Part shown: positions 6,057-13,014 of the stretch, piece by piece
Layout: every line of letters begins with the position of its first letter
How positions within the stretch are numbered: the stretch's first letter is position 1
Source: Rhodospirillaceae bacterium
GTDB lineage: Bacteria > Pseudomonadota > Alphaproteobacteria > Rhodospirillales > 2-02-FULL-58-16
NCBI GenBank assembly: GCA_030623425.1
Contig: JAUXMA010000010.1
Span: forward strand, 1 to 14,052
Length of the DNA: 14,052 nucleotides
Direction of reading: 5' to 3'
Program-made: the position numbers and the translations under genes
The notes under the pieces: generated by a model
Told to the model about the DNA's origin: nothing
The model's database searches: none
Seen by the model: the letters and a program-made list of their open reading frames with translations, nothing else

Positions 6057-8573
6057 ATGGTCAGCAAAACAATGCTCATCGATGCCAGCCATCCGGAGGA
6101 AACCCGGGTGGTGGTTCTCAGCGGAAACCGTTTGGAAGATTTTGACGTCGAGGTCGAATCCCGAAAGCGACTCAAAGGCAACATATACTTAGCGAAAGTC
6201 ACCAGGGTTGAACCATCCCTGCAAGCGGCCTTTGTCGATTTCGGCGGCGACCGTCACGGATTCCTCTCCTTTAGCGAAATTCATCCCGACTACTATCAGA
6301 TTCCCATTGAAGACCGGCAAGCGCTGGTTGCCGAGCACGACGCCGCCGAAAAAGCCGACGCGGACAGTAAATCGGTGGATGGCGGAGAGGCCGACGGTGA
6401 AGAATTGGAAACCATCGGCGGGGACGACAGCGAAGAAGTAGAGGCCCATTGGGTCAAGCCTTCGCTTCGCCGTTACAAAATCCAGGAAGTCACCAAGCGC
6501 CGCCAGGTTATGCTCATCCAAGTGGTCAAGGAGGAACGGGGCCACAAGGGCGCGGCGCTCACCACTTACATCTCACTCGCCGGACGCTATTGCGTGTTGA
6601 TGCCCAACACGGCACGCGGCGGCGGCATCTCGCGGAAGATCACCAACGGCGCCGATCGCAAGCGATTGAAATCCGTTCTCGGCGATCTTGGCATTCCCGA
6701 GGGTGTCGCCGTCATCGTGCGAACCGCCGGCATCAATCGCAGCAAGGCGGAAATCAAGCGCGATTACGAATATTTGATGCGTCTTTGGGACGGCATCCGC
6801 AACTTGACCTTGCAATCGATGGCTCCGGCCCCGATCCACGAAGAGGGCAACCTGATCAAGCGTGCCATCCGCGACATCTACAGCCGTGACATCGACGAAA
6901 TTATCGTCGATGGCGACGCCGCTTACCGCATGGCCAAGGATTTCATGAAGCTGATGATTGCCAGCCATGCCAAGCGGGTGAAAAAGTACCGCGAAACCGG
7001 TAAATCCCTCATGCACCATTATCACGTGGAAAGCCAGTTGGACGCCATTCACTCGCCCGAAATCCAACTCAAATCCGGTGGCTACATCGTGTTTAGCCCC
7101 ACCGAAGCCCTTGTCGCCATCGACGTCAACTCGGGGCGTTCCACAAAAGAACGAAACATCGAAGAGACGGCGTTGAAAACCAACCTGGAGGCAGCCGACG
7201 AAATCGCCCGCCAGTTGCGCTTGCGCGATCTTGCCGGGCTCATTGTCATCGATTTCATCGACATGGAAGTCCGGCGCAACAACACTAAGGTCGAGCGGCA
7301 ACTCAAGGAAGCCATGCGCAACGACCGTGCCCGTATTCAAATGGGTCGGATCAGTCTTTTCGGCCTTCTGGAACTGTCCCGCCAGCGGTTGCGGCCCAGT
7401 CTGATCGAAACCAGTTCCGAGCCTTGCCCCCATTGCAGCGGCACGGGCATTCGGCGCTCGACGGAATCGGCCGCCTTGAACATTTTGCGCGCCATCGAAG
7501 AGAAAGGCAACCGGAACCGTTCGAAAGAGATTATCATTCATGTTTCGACGGAAGTGGCGCTTTACATCCTCAATCAGAAACGCGCCGCCCTGGCCGATAT
7601 CGAGAACCGTTACGGCTTTACCGTCAATCTGTCCGCCGATGATTCGCTCATTCCGCCGAATCATCGCATCGAACGGGTAAAGGCACCGCCCATCAAGGCC
7701 GCCGCCGTCCCGATTGCCGGCGATGAAGGCCTGGCGGCGAGCGAAAAGCCTCAACCGGACGGCGGGGAAGAAAGCCCCAAGCGCCACCGCCGGCGCGGGC
7801 GCCGACGCCGCAAATCCGTCGGAGAAGGCCAGGAAGCGACGATTGGGGCCGAGAAAACCGGCGCCGCCGTCGCGGCGGTCGAGACGCCCCTGGAGACCGC
7901 CGCCGAGACGGCAACCGGTGAAACGGACGAATCCAAGGGCAAACGCCGCCGGCGCGGCAGGCGCGGCGGACGCCGGCGGTCCCGCAAAAGCCCGGACAGG
8001 CGGGTCGAAACCGGCAAGCCGGGCATCGAGGCCGAACGGCAACGGAGCGAAGATGCCGGCGTTGATATCTCCTTGCTGAGCGGTCCCGCCGAGGCCATCT
8101 TCTTGCAACCCCCCGTCGGCGAACCCATCTTGCTTGACTCCGCCGTCGACGAAGCGGAAGCCGCGCTAGCGGAAGCCGCGCTAGCGGAAGCGAAAACCAA
8201 GAACGGGTCCAGCGTCCAAAAACGCCGCACGGCCAGAAGAGCCGTCGGAAAACGCAAGCAAAAAGAGGCCGCCGCCAAAACCGAAGCCGAAACCAAAATC
8301 GACGGCCCCAAACCGGAGCCGGCGGAAAAGAAATCGAAAAGGACAAGGACAAAGACCAAGCCCAAGCCCAAGAGCCAGCGCAAGGACAAGACCGTTGATG
8401 CCGCCGATGACGCTGCCGCCAAGGGCGAAGCCGCCGCCGCCAAGGACAAGACAGAAGCCGGCACGGACGAAACCAACGCCGGCAAAACCACCGTCATCGA
8501 CGTCGGCGCGGACAAGAGGCGGGAGCAACCGGAATCACGACGCCAGGGCTGGTGGCAACGCTTCGGCGGGTGA
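6057..8573 (+). CDS. rne: Ribonuclease E, endoribonuclease and degradosome scaffold
   Basis: Essential endonuclease for mRNA decay and for rRNA and tRNA maturation. In the 838-residue protein, the catalytic half shows the S1 domain (about 38-180), split by an acidic insert at about 93-129. The DNase I-like core carries the magnesium-binding aspartates D356 (VAIDVNSGR) and D399 (VIDFIDM), 43 residues apart as in E. coli, and the Zn-link CPHC lies at 457-460. After about residue 545 the protein is low complexity, with Arg-rich and Lys/Ala/Glu-rich patches that should be disordered and bind RNA. The last eight residues are GWWQRFGG; in Caulobacter a C-terminal GWW motif docks PNPase. The ATG at 6057 has a distant GGAG (6042-6045), so translation initiation may be weak or regulated. 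It is divergent from the amidase gene and convergent with the aminotransferase gene, 22 bases apart. Confidence 0.96.
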   Translation: MVSKTMLIDASHPEETRVVVLSGNRLEDFDVEVESRKRLKGNIYLAKVTRVEPSLQAAFVDFGGDRHGFLSFSEIHPDYYQIPIEDRQALVAEHDAAEKADADSKSVDGGEADGEELETIGGDDSEEVEAHWVKPSLRRYKIQEVTKRRQVMLIQVVKEERGHKGAALTTYISLAGRYCVLMPNTARGGGISRKITNGADRKRLKSVLGDLGIPEGVAVIVRTAGINRSKAEIKRDYEYLMRLWDGIRNLTLQSMAPAPIHEEGNLIKRAIRDIYSRDIDEIIVDGDAAYRMAKDFMKLMIASHAKRVKKYRETGKSLMHHYHVESQLDAIHSPEIQLKSGGYIVFSPTEALVAIDVNSGRSTKERNIEETALKTNLEAADEIARQLRLRDLAGLIVIDFIDMEVRRNNTKVERQLKEAMRNDRARIQMGRISLFGLLELSRQRLRPSLIETSSEPCPHCSGTGIRRSTESAALNILRAIEEKGNRNRSKEIIIHVSTEVALYILNQKRAALADIENRYGFTVNLSADDSLIPPNHRIERVKAPPIKAAAVPIAGDEGLAASEKPQPDGGEESPKRHRRRGRRRRKSVGEGQEATIGAEKTGAAVAAVETPLETAAETATGETDESKGKRRRRGRRGGRRRSRKSPDRRVETGKPGIEAERQRSEDAGVDISLLSGPAEAIFLQPPVGEPILLDSAVDEAEAALAEAALAEAKTKNGSSVQKRRTARRAVGKRKQKEAAAKTEAETKIDGPKPEPAEKKSKRTRTKTKPKPKSQRKDKTVDAADDAAAKGEAAAAKDKTEAGTDETNAGKTTVIDVGADKRREQPESRRQGWWQRFGG
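8154..8191 (+). repeat. 15-bp tandem repeat within rne
   Basis: GCGGAAGCCGCGCTA occurs twice back to back (8154-8168, 8169-8183) plus a partial third copy (8184-8191), encoding an Ala/Glu/Leu repeat in the disordered C-terminal half of RNase E. The unit is a multiple of three, so copy changes keep the frame. Confidence 0.8.
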
Positions 8574-8595
8574 ATCCGAGCAAAACCGGTTGGGA

Positions 8596-9774
8596 TCAAA
8601 GCCGCCATTCAATGAGCCGGCCCGCCGCCTTCACCATGTCATCGGTGGCGCCGGAAAAGGAAAAACGGACGTATCGATTGCCGCGCTCGGGGTCGAAATC
8701 GACCCCTGGCGTCGCCGCCACCCCGGTTTCCGCCAGCATCCGTTGACAGAAATCCTCGCTGTCATTGGTCAAGTGGGCGACATCGGCATAAATGTAAAAA
8801 GCGCCCTCGGCGGCGGCCAGCTTGTCGAACCCGGCTTTCGGCAATTCCTCCTGGAGTACCGCCCGGTTGCGGGCGTAGCGGGCGACGTTGGCGTCCAATT
8901 CTTGCCGGCAATCGAATACCGCAATGGCCGCATGCTGGGACAGGGTCGGTGGCGAGATGAACAGATTCTGCGCCAAGCATTCCACCGAGCGCAGCAGTTC
9001 CTCTGGGACCACCATCCAGCCGAGCCGCCAGCCGGTCATCGAGAAATACTTCGAAAAACTGTTGATGACGATGGTTTCGGAATCGAAAGCGGCAACGGTC
9101 TCCGCCGGTTCCTGATAAGTGATGCCATGATAGATTTCGTCGGATATCAAACGAATCCTGTTTTCGGCGCAATAGGCCGCAAGCGCCTTGAGTCCGTGCC
9201 GGTGGATCATGGTGCCGGTCGGGTTCGAGGGGCTGGCGATGATCAGGCCGTCAAGCCGGCCGCCGGTTCGTTCCAGCGCTTCCGGCGTTGGCTGGAAATT
9301 GGTGTCCGGGCCCAAGGCCAGATTGACCGGCTCGATATCGAGGGCTTTGAGAATATTGCGGTAGGCGGGATAGCCGGGACTGGCCAAAGCGACACGGTCC
9401 CCGGCCTCGAAAGCGGCCAAAAAAGCGACGATGAAGGCTCCCGAAGAGCCTGTGCAAACCGCGATGCGGCCGGGGTCGAGGGAAACGCCGTAAGTATTTT
9501 GGTAATGATCGGCAAGTCGCCGGCGCAGCGCCGGAATGCCCAAGGCGTCGGTATAGCCCAGGCGATCGGCGGCAAGCGTCGCTTTCGCCGCCTCCAGGAC
9601 GGCACGGGGGGCGGCGGTGCTGGGTTGGCCGATTTCCAGATGAAGAACGTCGCCGCCGGCGGCCGCCCGTTCGTTGGCGGCGCGCATCACGTCCATGACG
9701 ATGAAGGGCGGAATGGTTCCGCGTTTGGCAATTTTCAGGGCCACAACAGAAAATCCGTCGGGGTTATTGCTCAT
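8596..9774 (-). CDS. PLP-dependent class I/II aminotransferase (aspartate aminotransferase-like)
   Basis: Fold-type I aminotransferase of 392 residues, cytoplasmic, transferring an amino group between an amino acid and a 2-oxo acid; the exact substrate cannot be read from the sequence. The PLP-binding lysine is K242 in SFSKYFSMTGWRLGW. Other cofactor and substrate residues are N184 in SPSNPTGT, D212 and Y215 in SDEIYHG, R250 in GWRLGW and the carboxylate-binding R370 in YVRFSFSG. The N-terminal GQPSTAAP motif also fits the family. All key residues are present, so it should be active. Its ATG at 9774 lies inside the end of the GGT-like gene (11-bp overlap) with no clear Shine-Dalgarno, so it probably depends on translational coupling. 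Convergent with rne. Confidence 0.92.
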   Translation of the reverse strand: MSNNPDGFSVVALKIAKRGTIPPFIVMDVMRAANERAAAGGDVLHLEIGQPSTAAPRAVLEAAKATLAADRLGYTDALGIPALRRRLADHYQNTYGVSLDPGRIAVCTGSSGAFIVAFLAAFEAGDRVALASPGYPAYRNILKALDIEPVNLALGPDTNFQPTPEALERTGGRLDGLIIASPSNPTGTMIHRHGLKALAAYCAENRIRLISDEIYHGITYQEPAETVAAFDSETIVINSFSKYFSMTGWRLGWMVVPEELLRSVECLAQNLFISPPTLSQHAAIAVFDCRQELDANVARYARNRAVLQEELPKAGFDKLAAAEGAFYIYADVAHLTNDSEDFCQRMLAETGVAATPGVDFDPERGNRYVRFSFSGATDDMVKAAGRLIEWRL

Positions 9775-11455
9775 ACCGCTCGGCGGTGGCCGCCAAGCCG
9801 AAGCCGCGCGGGTCCGCCTTCAGTGTGCAGGTTCCCGGCTTGACCGGCAGGCCGCCGACGCAGGCTGCCGCGTTGACCCGCCCCAGTTCAGCGGTGGCGG
9901 CAATGCGATGGCCGCGTTTGATGAGGGCCTGGAGCGCGGCTTCGCTGTAACCTTGCTCGTAATAGACAAGATCGGGAAAGCCGCCATGATGGAGGCGTTT
10001 GGCGGTCAGGGCTTGGCTCAACGGTTGCTTTTTGAGGATGACCTTCGTCAACACGTTCATTATGGCGGTCGGCGCCGTAACACCGCCGCTGGCGGCGGCG
10101 GCGAAGTAAAAATCCTTGTATTCGTGATCCACCACGATGACCGGTCCCAGAGAAAAGGGGCCGCGGCCTCCCTGTCCCGGCAGCGCCGCTGGCAGAACGC
10201 CCGTGCCGGGGGCGATGCGTCCGGTGCCGAACCGGTTGTTCATGGTCAACGCGCAGGCCACCGCCGAGCCGGCGCCATCCAAGGTCACGAAGCTGATGGC
10301 GGCGGGGTTTTCAGGTCGTTTGACCGGCGCCGGATCGAGCGATGCCGCCGGGATGTGACGCTTGGGCCGATAGCTGGCCATCAGCCGCTCAATGCGTCTC
10401 CGGGATGGCAATTCGGGGACAGCGATGGCGCTGCTTCCATCTTGCCTGAGCCACTGCCCCCGGTCGGCGAAGGCGCGCAGGATGGCTTCGGCGAAAAGGT
10501 GGGGTTGTTCCTCGGACGACGCCTTTTGGTAACGTTCGCCTTGGGTCAGCATGGCCCAGATTTCGGCCTCGACGGCACCCGCCGCCGCCGGCGGGGGAGC
10601 AAAATGGAGGGTCAGAAAATCAAACGGAACCCTGATGGTTTCCCGCCACCGAGGGGCGTAACGACGGAGGTCTTCCAGATTCAGCGATCCGCCCGCGCGG
10701 TTGAAGGCATCCACCAGTTTGGCGGCCGTTTTGCCAGTGTAGAAACCGTCCGCTCCCAGGTAGCGCAGATTTTCCAAGACCACCGCCAAGTCCAATTGCT
10801 TAAGGGTCTCCCCTTCCTTTATCAATCCCCGTCCGTCCGCCCGGCTGAAGACGCGCCGGGTTTCCGGCTCCGCCAACAGGGCGCTTTCCACGGATGCCAA
10901 ATCATTGGCGAATGCCCGCGACACCGGGTGACCGAAGCGGGCTAGCGTTTCCGCCGGGGTCAACACCTGCTCCCAACGCAATCGCCCATATTTGTTGTGC
11001 AAAGCGAAAAAACCGCGCGGGTTTCCGGGAACGGCGCTGGGACGGGACGCCGCCGCCGGAACCTTTTGTGGCGCCCGGGCCAGGAAATCGATGGCTTCGG
11101 CGACGCCGTTCCAGTGGTTCCAGACTACGCATGCGCCGCCGCCGCCGAGGCTGGCGGAGGAAGGCATGGTGACGGCAAGGGCGAAATAGACGGCCGCCGC
11201 CGCATCCGCCGCGGTGCCGCCGTCGGTAAGGATGTCACGGCCGATCATGGCGGCGAGCGGCTCGTCCGCCGCCACGCCGCCGGGAAAAAATTCCACCTTA
11301 TCCTCGGGTTTCTCTTCGTCGGGGGTGATCATCGACAGCAAATCATCGCCCAAGGAGCAGGCGCCGAGCAGCAGGGCGAAAAGACACGTCGCGAATTGAC
11401 GCCGTCTGGTTCCGCACTTACTTTGGCCGGGATCGCCAAACAGGTGATTTTGCAT
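9764..11455 (-). CDS. Gamma-glutamyltransferase-like lipoprotein, probably catalytically inactive
   Basis: Family member of gamma-glutamyltranspeptidase (Ntn hydrolase fold), 563 residues from the ATG at 11455. The N-terminus has RRR, a hydrophobic stretch and the lipobox LLGAC with the lipidated cysteine at 33, so it should be membrane-anchored in the envelope. Family landmarks include FFPGGVAADEP, GGTAADAAAA and SLGGGG early on, and AVACALTMNNRFGTG in the small-subunit region. Active GGTs carry a threonine nucleophile in a TTH motif just before SVVD; the matching stretch here is PAAISFVTLD, with alanine at the nucleophile position. The substrate-carboxylate arginine (DFREMAP in E. coli) aligns with leucine (DFLARAP). 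It should therefore neither self-cleave nor transfer glutamyl groups. The start is uncertain: ATG 11485 has a better Shine-Dalgarno (GGTGAG) but overlaps the divergent gene. Confidence 0.85.
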   Translation of the reverse strand: MQNHLFGDPGQSKCGTRRRQFATCLFALLLGACSLGDDLLSMITPDEEKPEDKVEFFPGGVAADEPLAAMIGRDILTDGGTAADAAAAVYFALAVTMPSSASLGGGGACVVWNHWNGVAEAIDFLARAPQKVPAAASRPSAVPGNPRGFFALHNKYGRLRWEQVLTPAETLARFGHPVSRAFANDLASVESALLAEPETRRVFSRADGRGLIKEGETLKQLDLAVVLENLRYLGADGFYTGKTAAKLVDAFNRAGGSLNLEDLRRYAPRWRETIRVPFDFLTLHFAPPPAAAGAVEAEIWAMLTQGERYQKASSEEQPHLFAEAILRAFADRGQWLRQDGSSAIAVPELPSRRRIERLMASYRPKRHIPAASLDPAPVKRPENPAAISFVTLDGAGSAVACALTMNNRFGTGRIAPGTGVLPAALPGQGGRGPFSLGPVIVVDHEYKDFYFAAAASGGVTAPTAIMNVLTKVILKKQPLSQALTAKRLHHGGFPDLVYYEQGYSEAALQALIKRGHRIAATAELGRVNAAACVGGLPVKPGTCTLKADPRGFGLAATAERYEQ

Positions 11456-12812
11456 GACGGGTTTAAAGGCCTTGATGAAACGCATTGCTTGCTCGCTCAC
11501 CGTAATGGTGTTTTTCGCCGTTTTCCTTTTGGGACCAGCGGGCTCCCTCGCGAACGCGTTTTCGTTCATCCGGGATGCCGAGATCGAAAATACCATCCGC
11601 GCTTATTCGACGCCACTGTTCCAAGCGGCCGGCCTAGAGCCCTCGAACATCAAGATCTATCTGGTCAAGGACAACTCGCTCAACGCTTTCGTTGCCGGCG
11701 GGCAGAAAATTTTCATCAATACCGGCCTGTTGACGAAATCCCAGAACGCCGGCCAGATCATCGGCGTCATCGCCCATGAAACGGGTCACATCGCTGGCGG
11801 CCATTTGGCGCGTATCCGCGAGGCGATGAAAAAAAGCACGGCGCAAACCATTCTTGGATACGTTCTCGGCGGCGCCGCCGCCATCGGCGGCCGTCCCGAT
11901 GTCGGGCAAGCCATCGTCTTGGGCGGGCAACAGGCCGGGCTGCGTGCCTTCCTCCATTACAGCCGCACCCAGGAATCGGCGGCTGATCAGGCGGCGCTCA
12001 GGTTTCTCGACACGACCAAGCAATCGGCGAGGGGATTGCTGGAGTTCCTGGACGTTCTCGGCGGCCAGGAACTGTTGAGCGCCGCACGCCAGGATCCCTA
12101 TCTTCGCAGCCACCCGTTGACCAGCGAACGGATGGCGGCCATCCGCGCGCACCTGGCCAAATCGCCCAACAAGGATAAACCGCTTCCTCGCCGCTTCCAG
12201 GAAATGCACGCCCGCATGCGAGCCAAACTTCAGGCCTTTCTGGAGCCCCTCGCATACACCCTCAGGCGCTACAAAGAAACCGATGACAGCCTCGTTTCCC
12301 GTTACGCCAGGGCCATCGCCTATTACCGTCATCCGGACCTGGAAAAAGCTTTGCGTCTGATCGACGGGCTCATCACGGATCGCCCCGACGATCCTTATTT
12401 TCACGAATTGAAAGGACAGATGCTGTTCGAGAACGGACGTGCGGCCGTTGCCCTTGGGCCTTACGAAAGGGCCGTTCAATTGCTGCCGTCCTCGTCTCTG
12501 CTGAGAAGCGGCTTGGCTCAGGCGCAGTTGGAAATGAACGATCCGGCTTTGCTGGAACCGGCGATCCTGAACCTCCGGGCGGCTTTGCATAGGGACAGCG
12601 GAGTACCTTTTTTTTGGCATCAACTGGCCATCGCATACGGCCGACAGGGCCGGATGGGCCATAGCTCCTTGGCCCTGGCCGAGGAGGCTATGCTCAAAGG
12701 CAACGCGAAGGTCGCCCGTTATCTAGCCGATCGGGCGGCGACCCTACTGCCCCGTGGATCGGTCGGCTGGCTGCAATCCCAGGACATTTTGCAAGCGGCA
12801 AGGAAAAAATAA
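11454..12812 (+). CDS. M48 metalloprotease with TPR-like C-terminus, BepA/YfgC-like
   Basis: Periplasmic zinc protease of the BepA type, which in E. coli clears stalled outer-membrane assembly substrates such as LptD. The 452-residue protein has an N-terminal signal peptide (hydrophobic about 11-34, cleavage likely after ANA). The M48 domain has HETGH at 108-112 and the third zinc ligand E174 in QESAADQ; a mainly helical TPR-like region runs from about residue 270 to the end. The catalytic motif is intact and the length is close to BepA. The ATG at 11454 has a good Shine-Dalgarno (AGGTGA, 11442-11447, 6-nt spacer). The ATG at 11475 (MKRIACSL), behind AAAGG, is a reasonable alternative that would avoid overlap with the divergent GGT-like gene. 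Confidence 0.92.
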   Translation: MTGLKALMKRIACSLTVMVFFAVFLLGPAGSLANAFSFIRDAEIENTIRAYSTPLFQAAGLEPSNIKIYLVKDNSLNAFVAGGQKIFINTGLLTKSQNAGQIIGVIAHETGHIAGGHLARIREAMKKSTAQTILGYVLGGAAAIGGRPDVGQAIVLGGQQAGLRAFLHYSRTQESAADQAALRFLDTTKQSARGLLEFLDVLGGQELLSAARQDPYLRSHPLTSERMAAIRAHLAKSPNKDKPLPRRFQEMHARMRAKLQAFLEPLAYTLRRYKETDDSLVSRYARAIAYYRHPDLEKALRLIDGLITDRPDDPYFHELKGQMLFENGRAAVALGPYERAVQLLPSSSLLRSGLAQAQLEMNDPALLEPAILNLRAALHRDSGVPFFWHQLAIAYGRQGRMGHSSLALAEEAMLKGNAKVARYLADRAATLLPRGSVGWLQSQDILQAARKK

Positions 12813-12841
12813 GGACTAGTGGCCTGTATCACCTAAATTGT

Positions 12842-12984
12842 ACCCCTACGACGGCGTTGCGAGGCTTCCGGACGTCGTCGCGCGCCGCTTGTGGTGTGAT
12901 GGCACCACGGCTTTGGCCCATGCCAAATGGTTGGCAATGCAACCCGCTCCTAGCCGTAACCCACCCACCGCCGTCGTAGGGGGT
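12842..12984. repeat. Palindrome-rich element bounded by 14-bp inverted repeats (possible MITE or REP-like element)
   Basis: CCCCTACGACGGCG (12843-12856) is matched perfectly by its reverse complement CGCCGTCGTAGGGG (12969-12982); one further A-T pair extends it if a single G bulges (12842/12984). Inside are two hairpins, GTGGTG-TGATGG-CACCAC (12891-12908) and TGCCAA-ATGG-TTGGCA (12921-12936). This fills most of the gap between the protease gene and the DUF3047-like gene. Similar short stretches flank it (GGACTAGTGGC at 12813 and GGTACTAGCGGC at 13002). An open frame continues upstream from the next gene through this region from a TTG at 12838, but that start has no ribosome-binding site, so I treat the region as non-coding. 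Confidence 0.5.
12919..12939. repeat. 21-bp palindromic direct repeat, copy 1
   Basis: Contains the perfect inverted repeat TGCCAA-ATGG-TTGGCA flanked by CA and ATG. An identical 21-bp copy lies 524 bases downstream at 13443-13463, inside the DUF3047-like gene. It could be a hairpin or an operator-like site. Confidence 0.7.
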
Positions 12985-13014
12985 CAGGAATTGCGCTGGT
13001 CGGTACTAGCGGCA

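Noticed and set aside
5867..6145. 92-codon plus-strand frame covering the rne leader and start
   Set aside because: No ribosome-binding site and no recognisable protein; it runs out of frame into rne.
6573..8108. 511-codon minus-strand open frame opposite rne
   Set aside because: Covers the RNase E catalytic domain in antisense; composition is that of a mirrored GC-rich gene and no family is recognisable.
8395..9843. 482-codon plus-strand open frame opposite the aminotransferase gene
   Set aside because: Antisense to a gene with all PLP-enzyme motifs; also overlaps the end of rne.
9674..10945. 423-codon plus-strand open frame opposite the GGT-like gene
   Set aside because: Antisense shadow without motifs. 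I considered whether this, not the GGT-like frame, was the real gene because the GGT active site is degenerate, but the GGT fold landmarks and lipobox are clear.
12838..13014. N-terminal extension of the DUF3047-like protein from TTG 12838
   Set aside because: It crosses the palindromic element, starts with a weak codon without Shine-Dalgarno, and would bury the lipoprotein signal peptide inside the protein.
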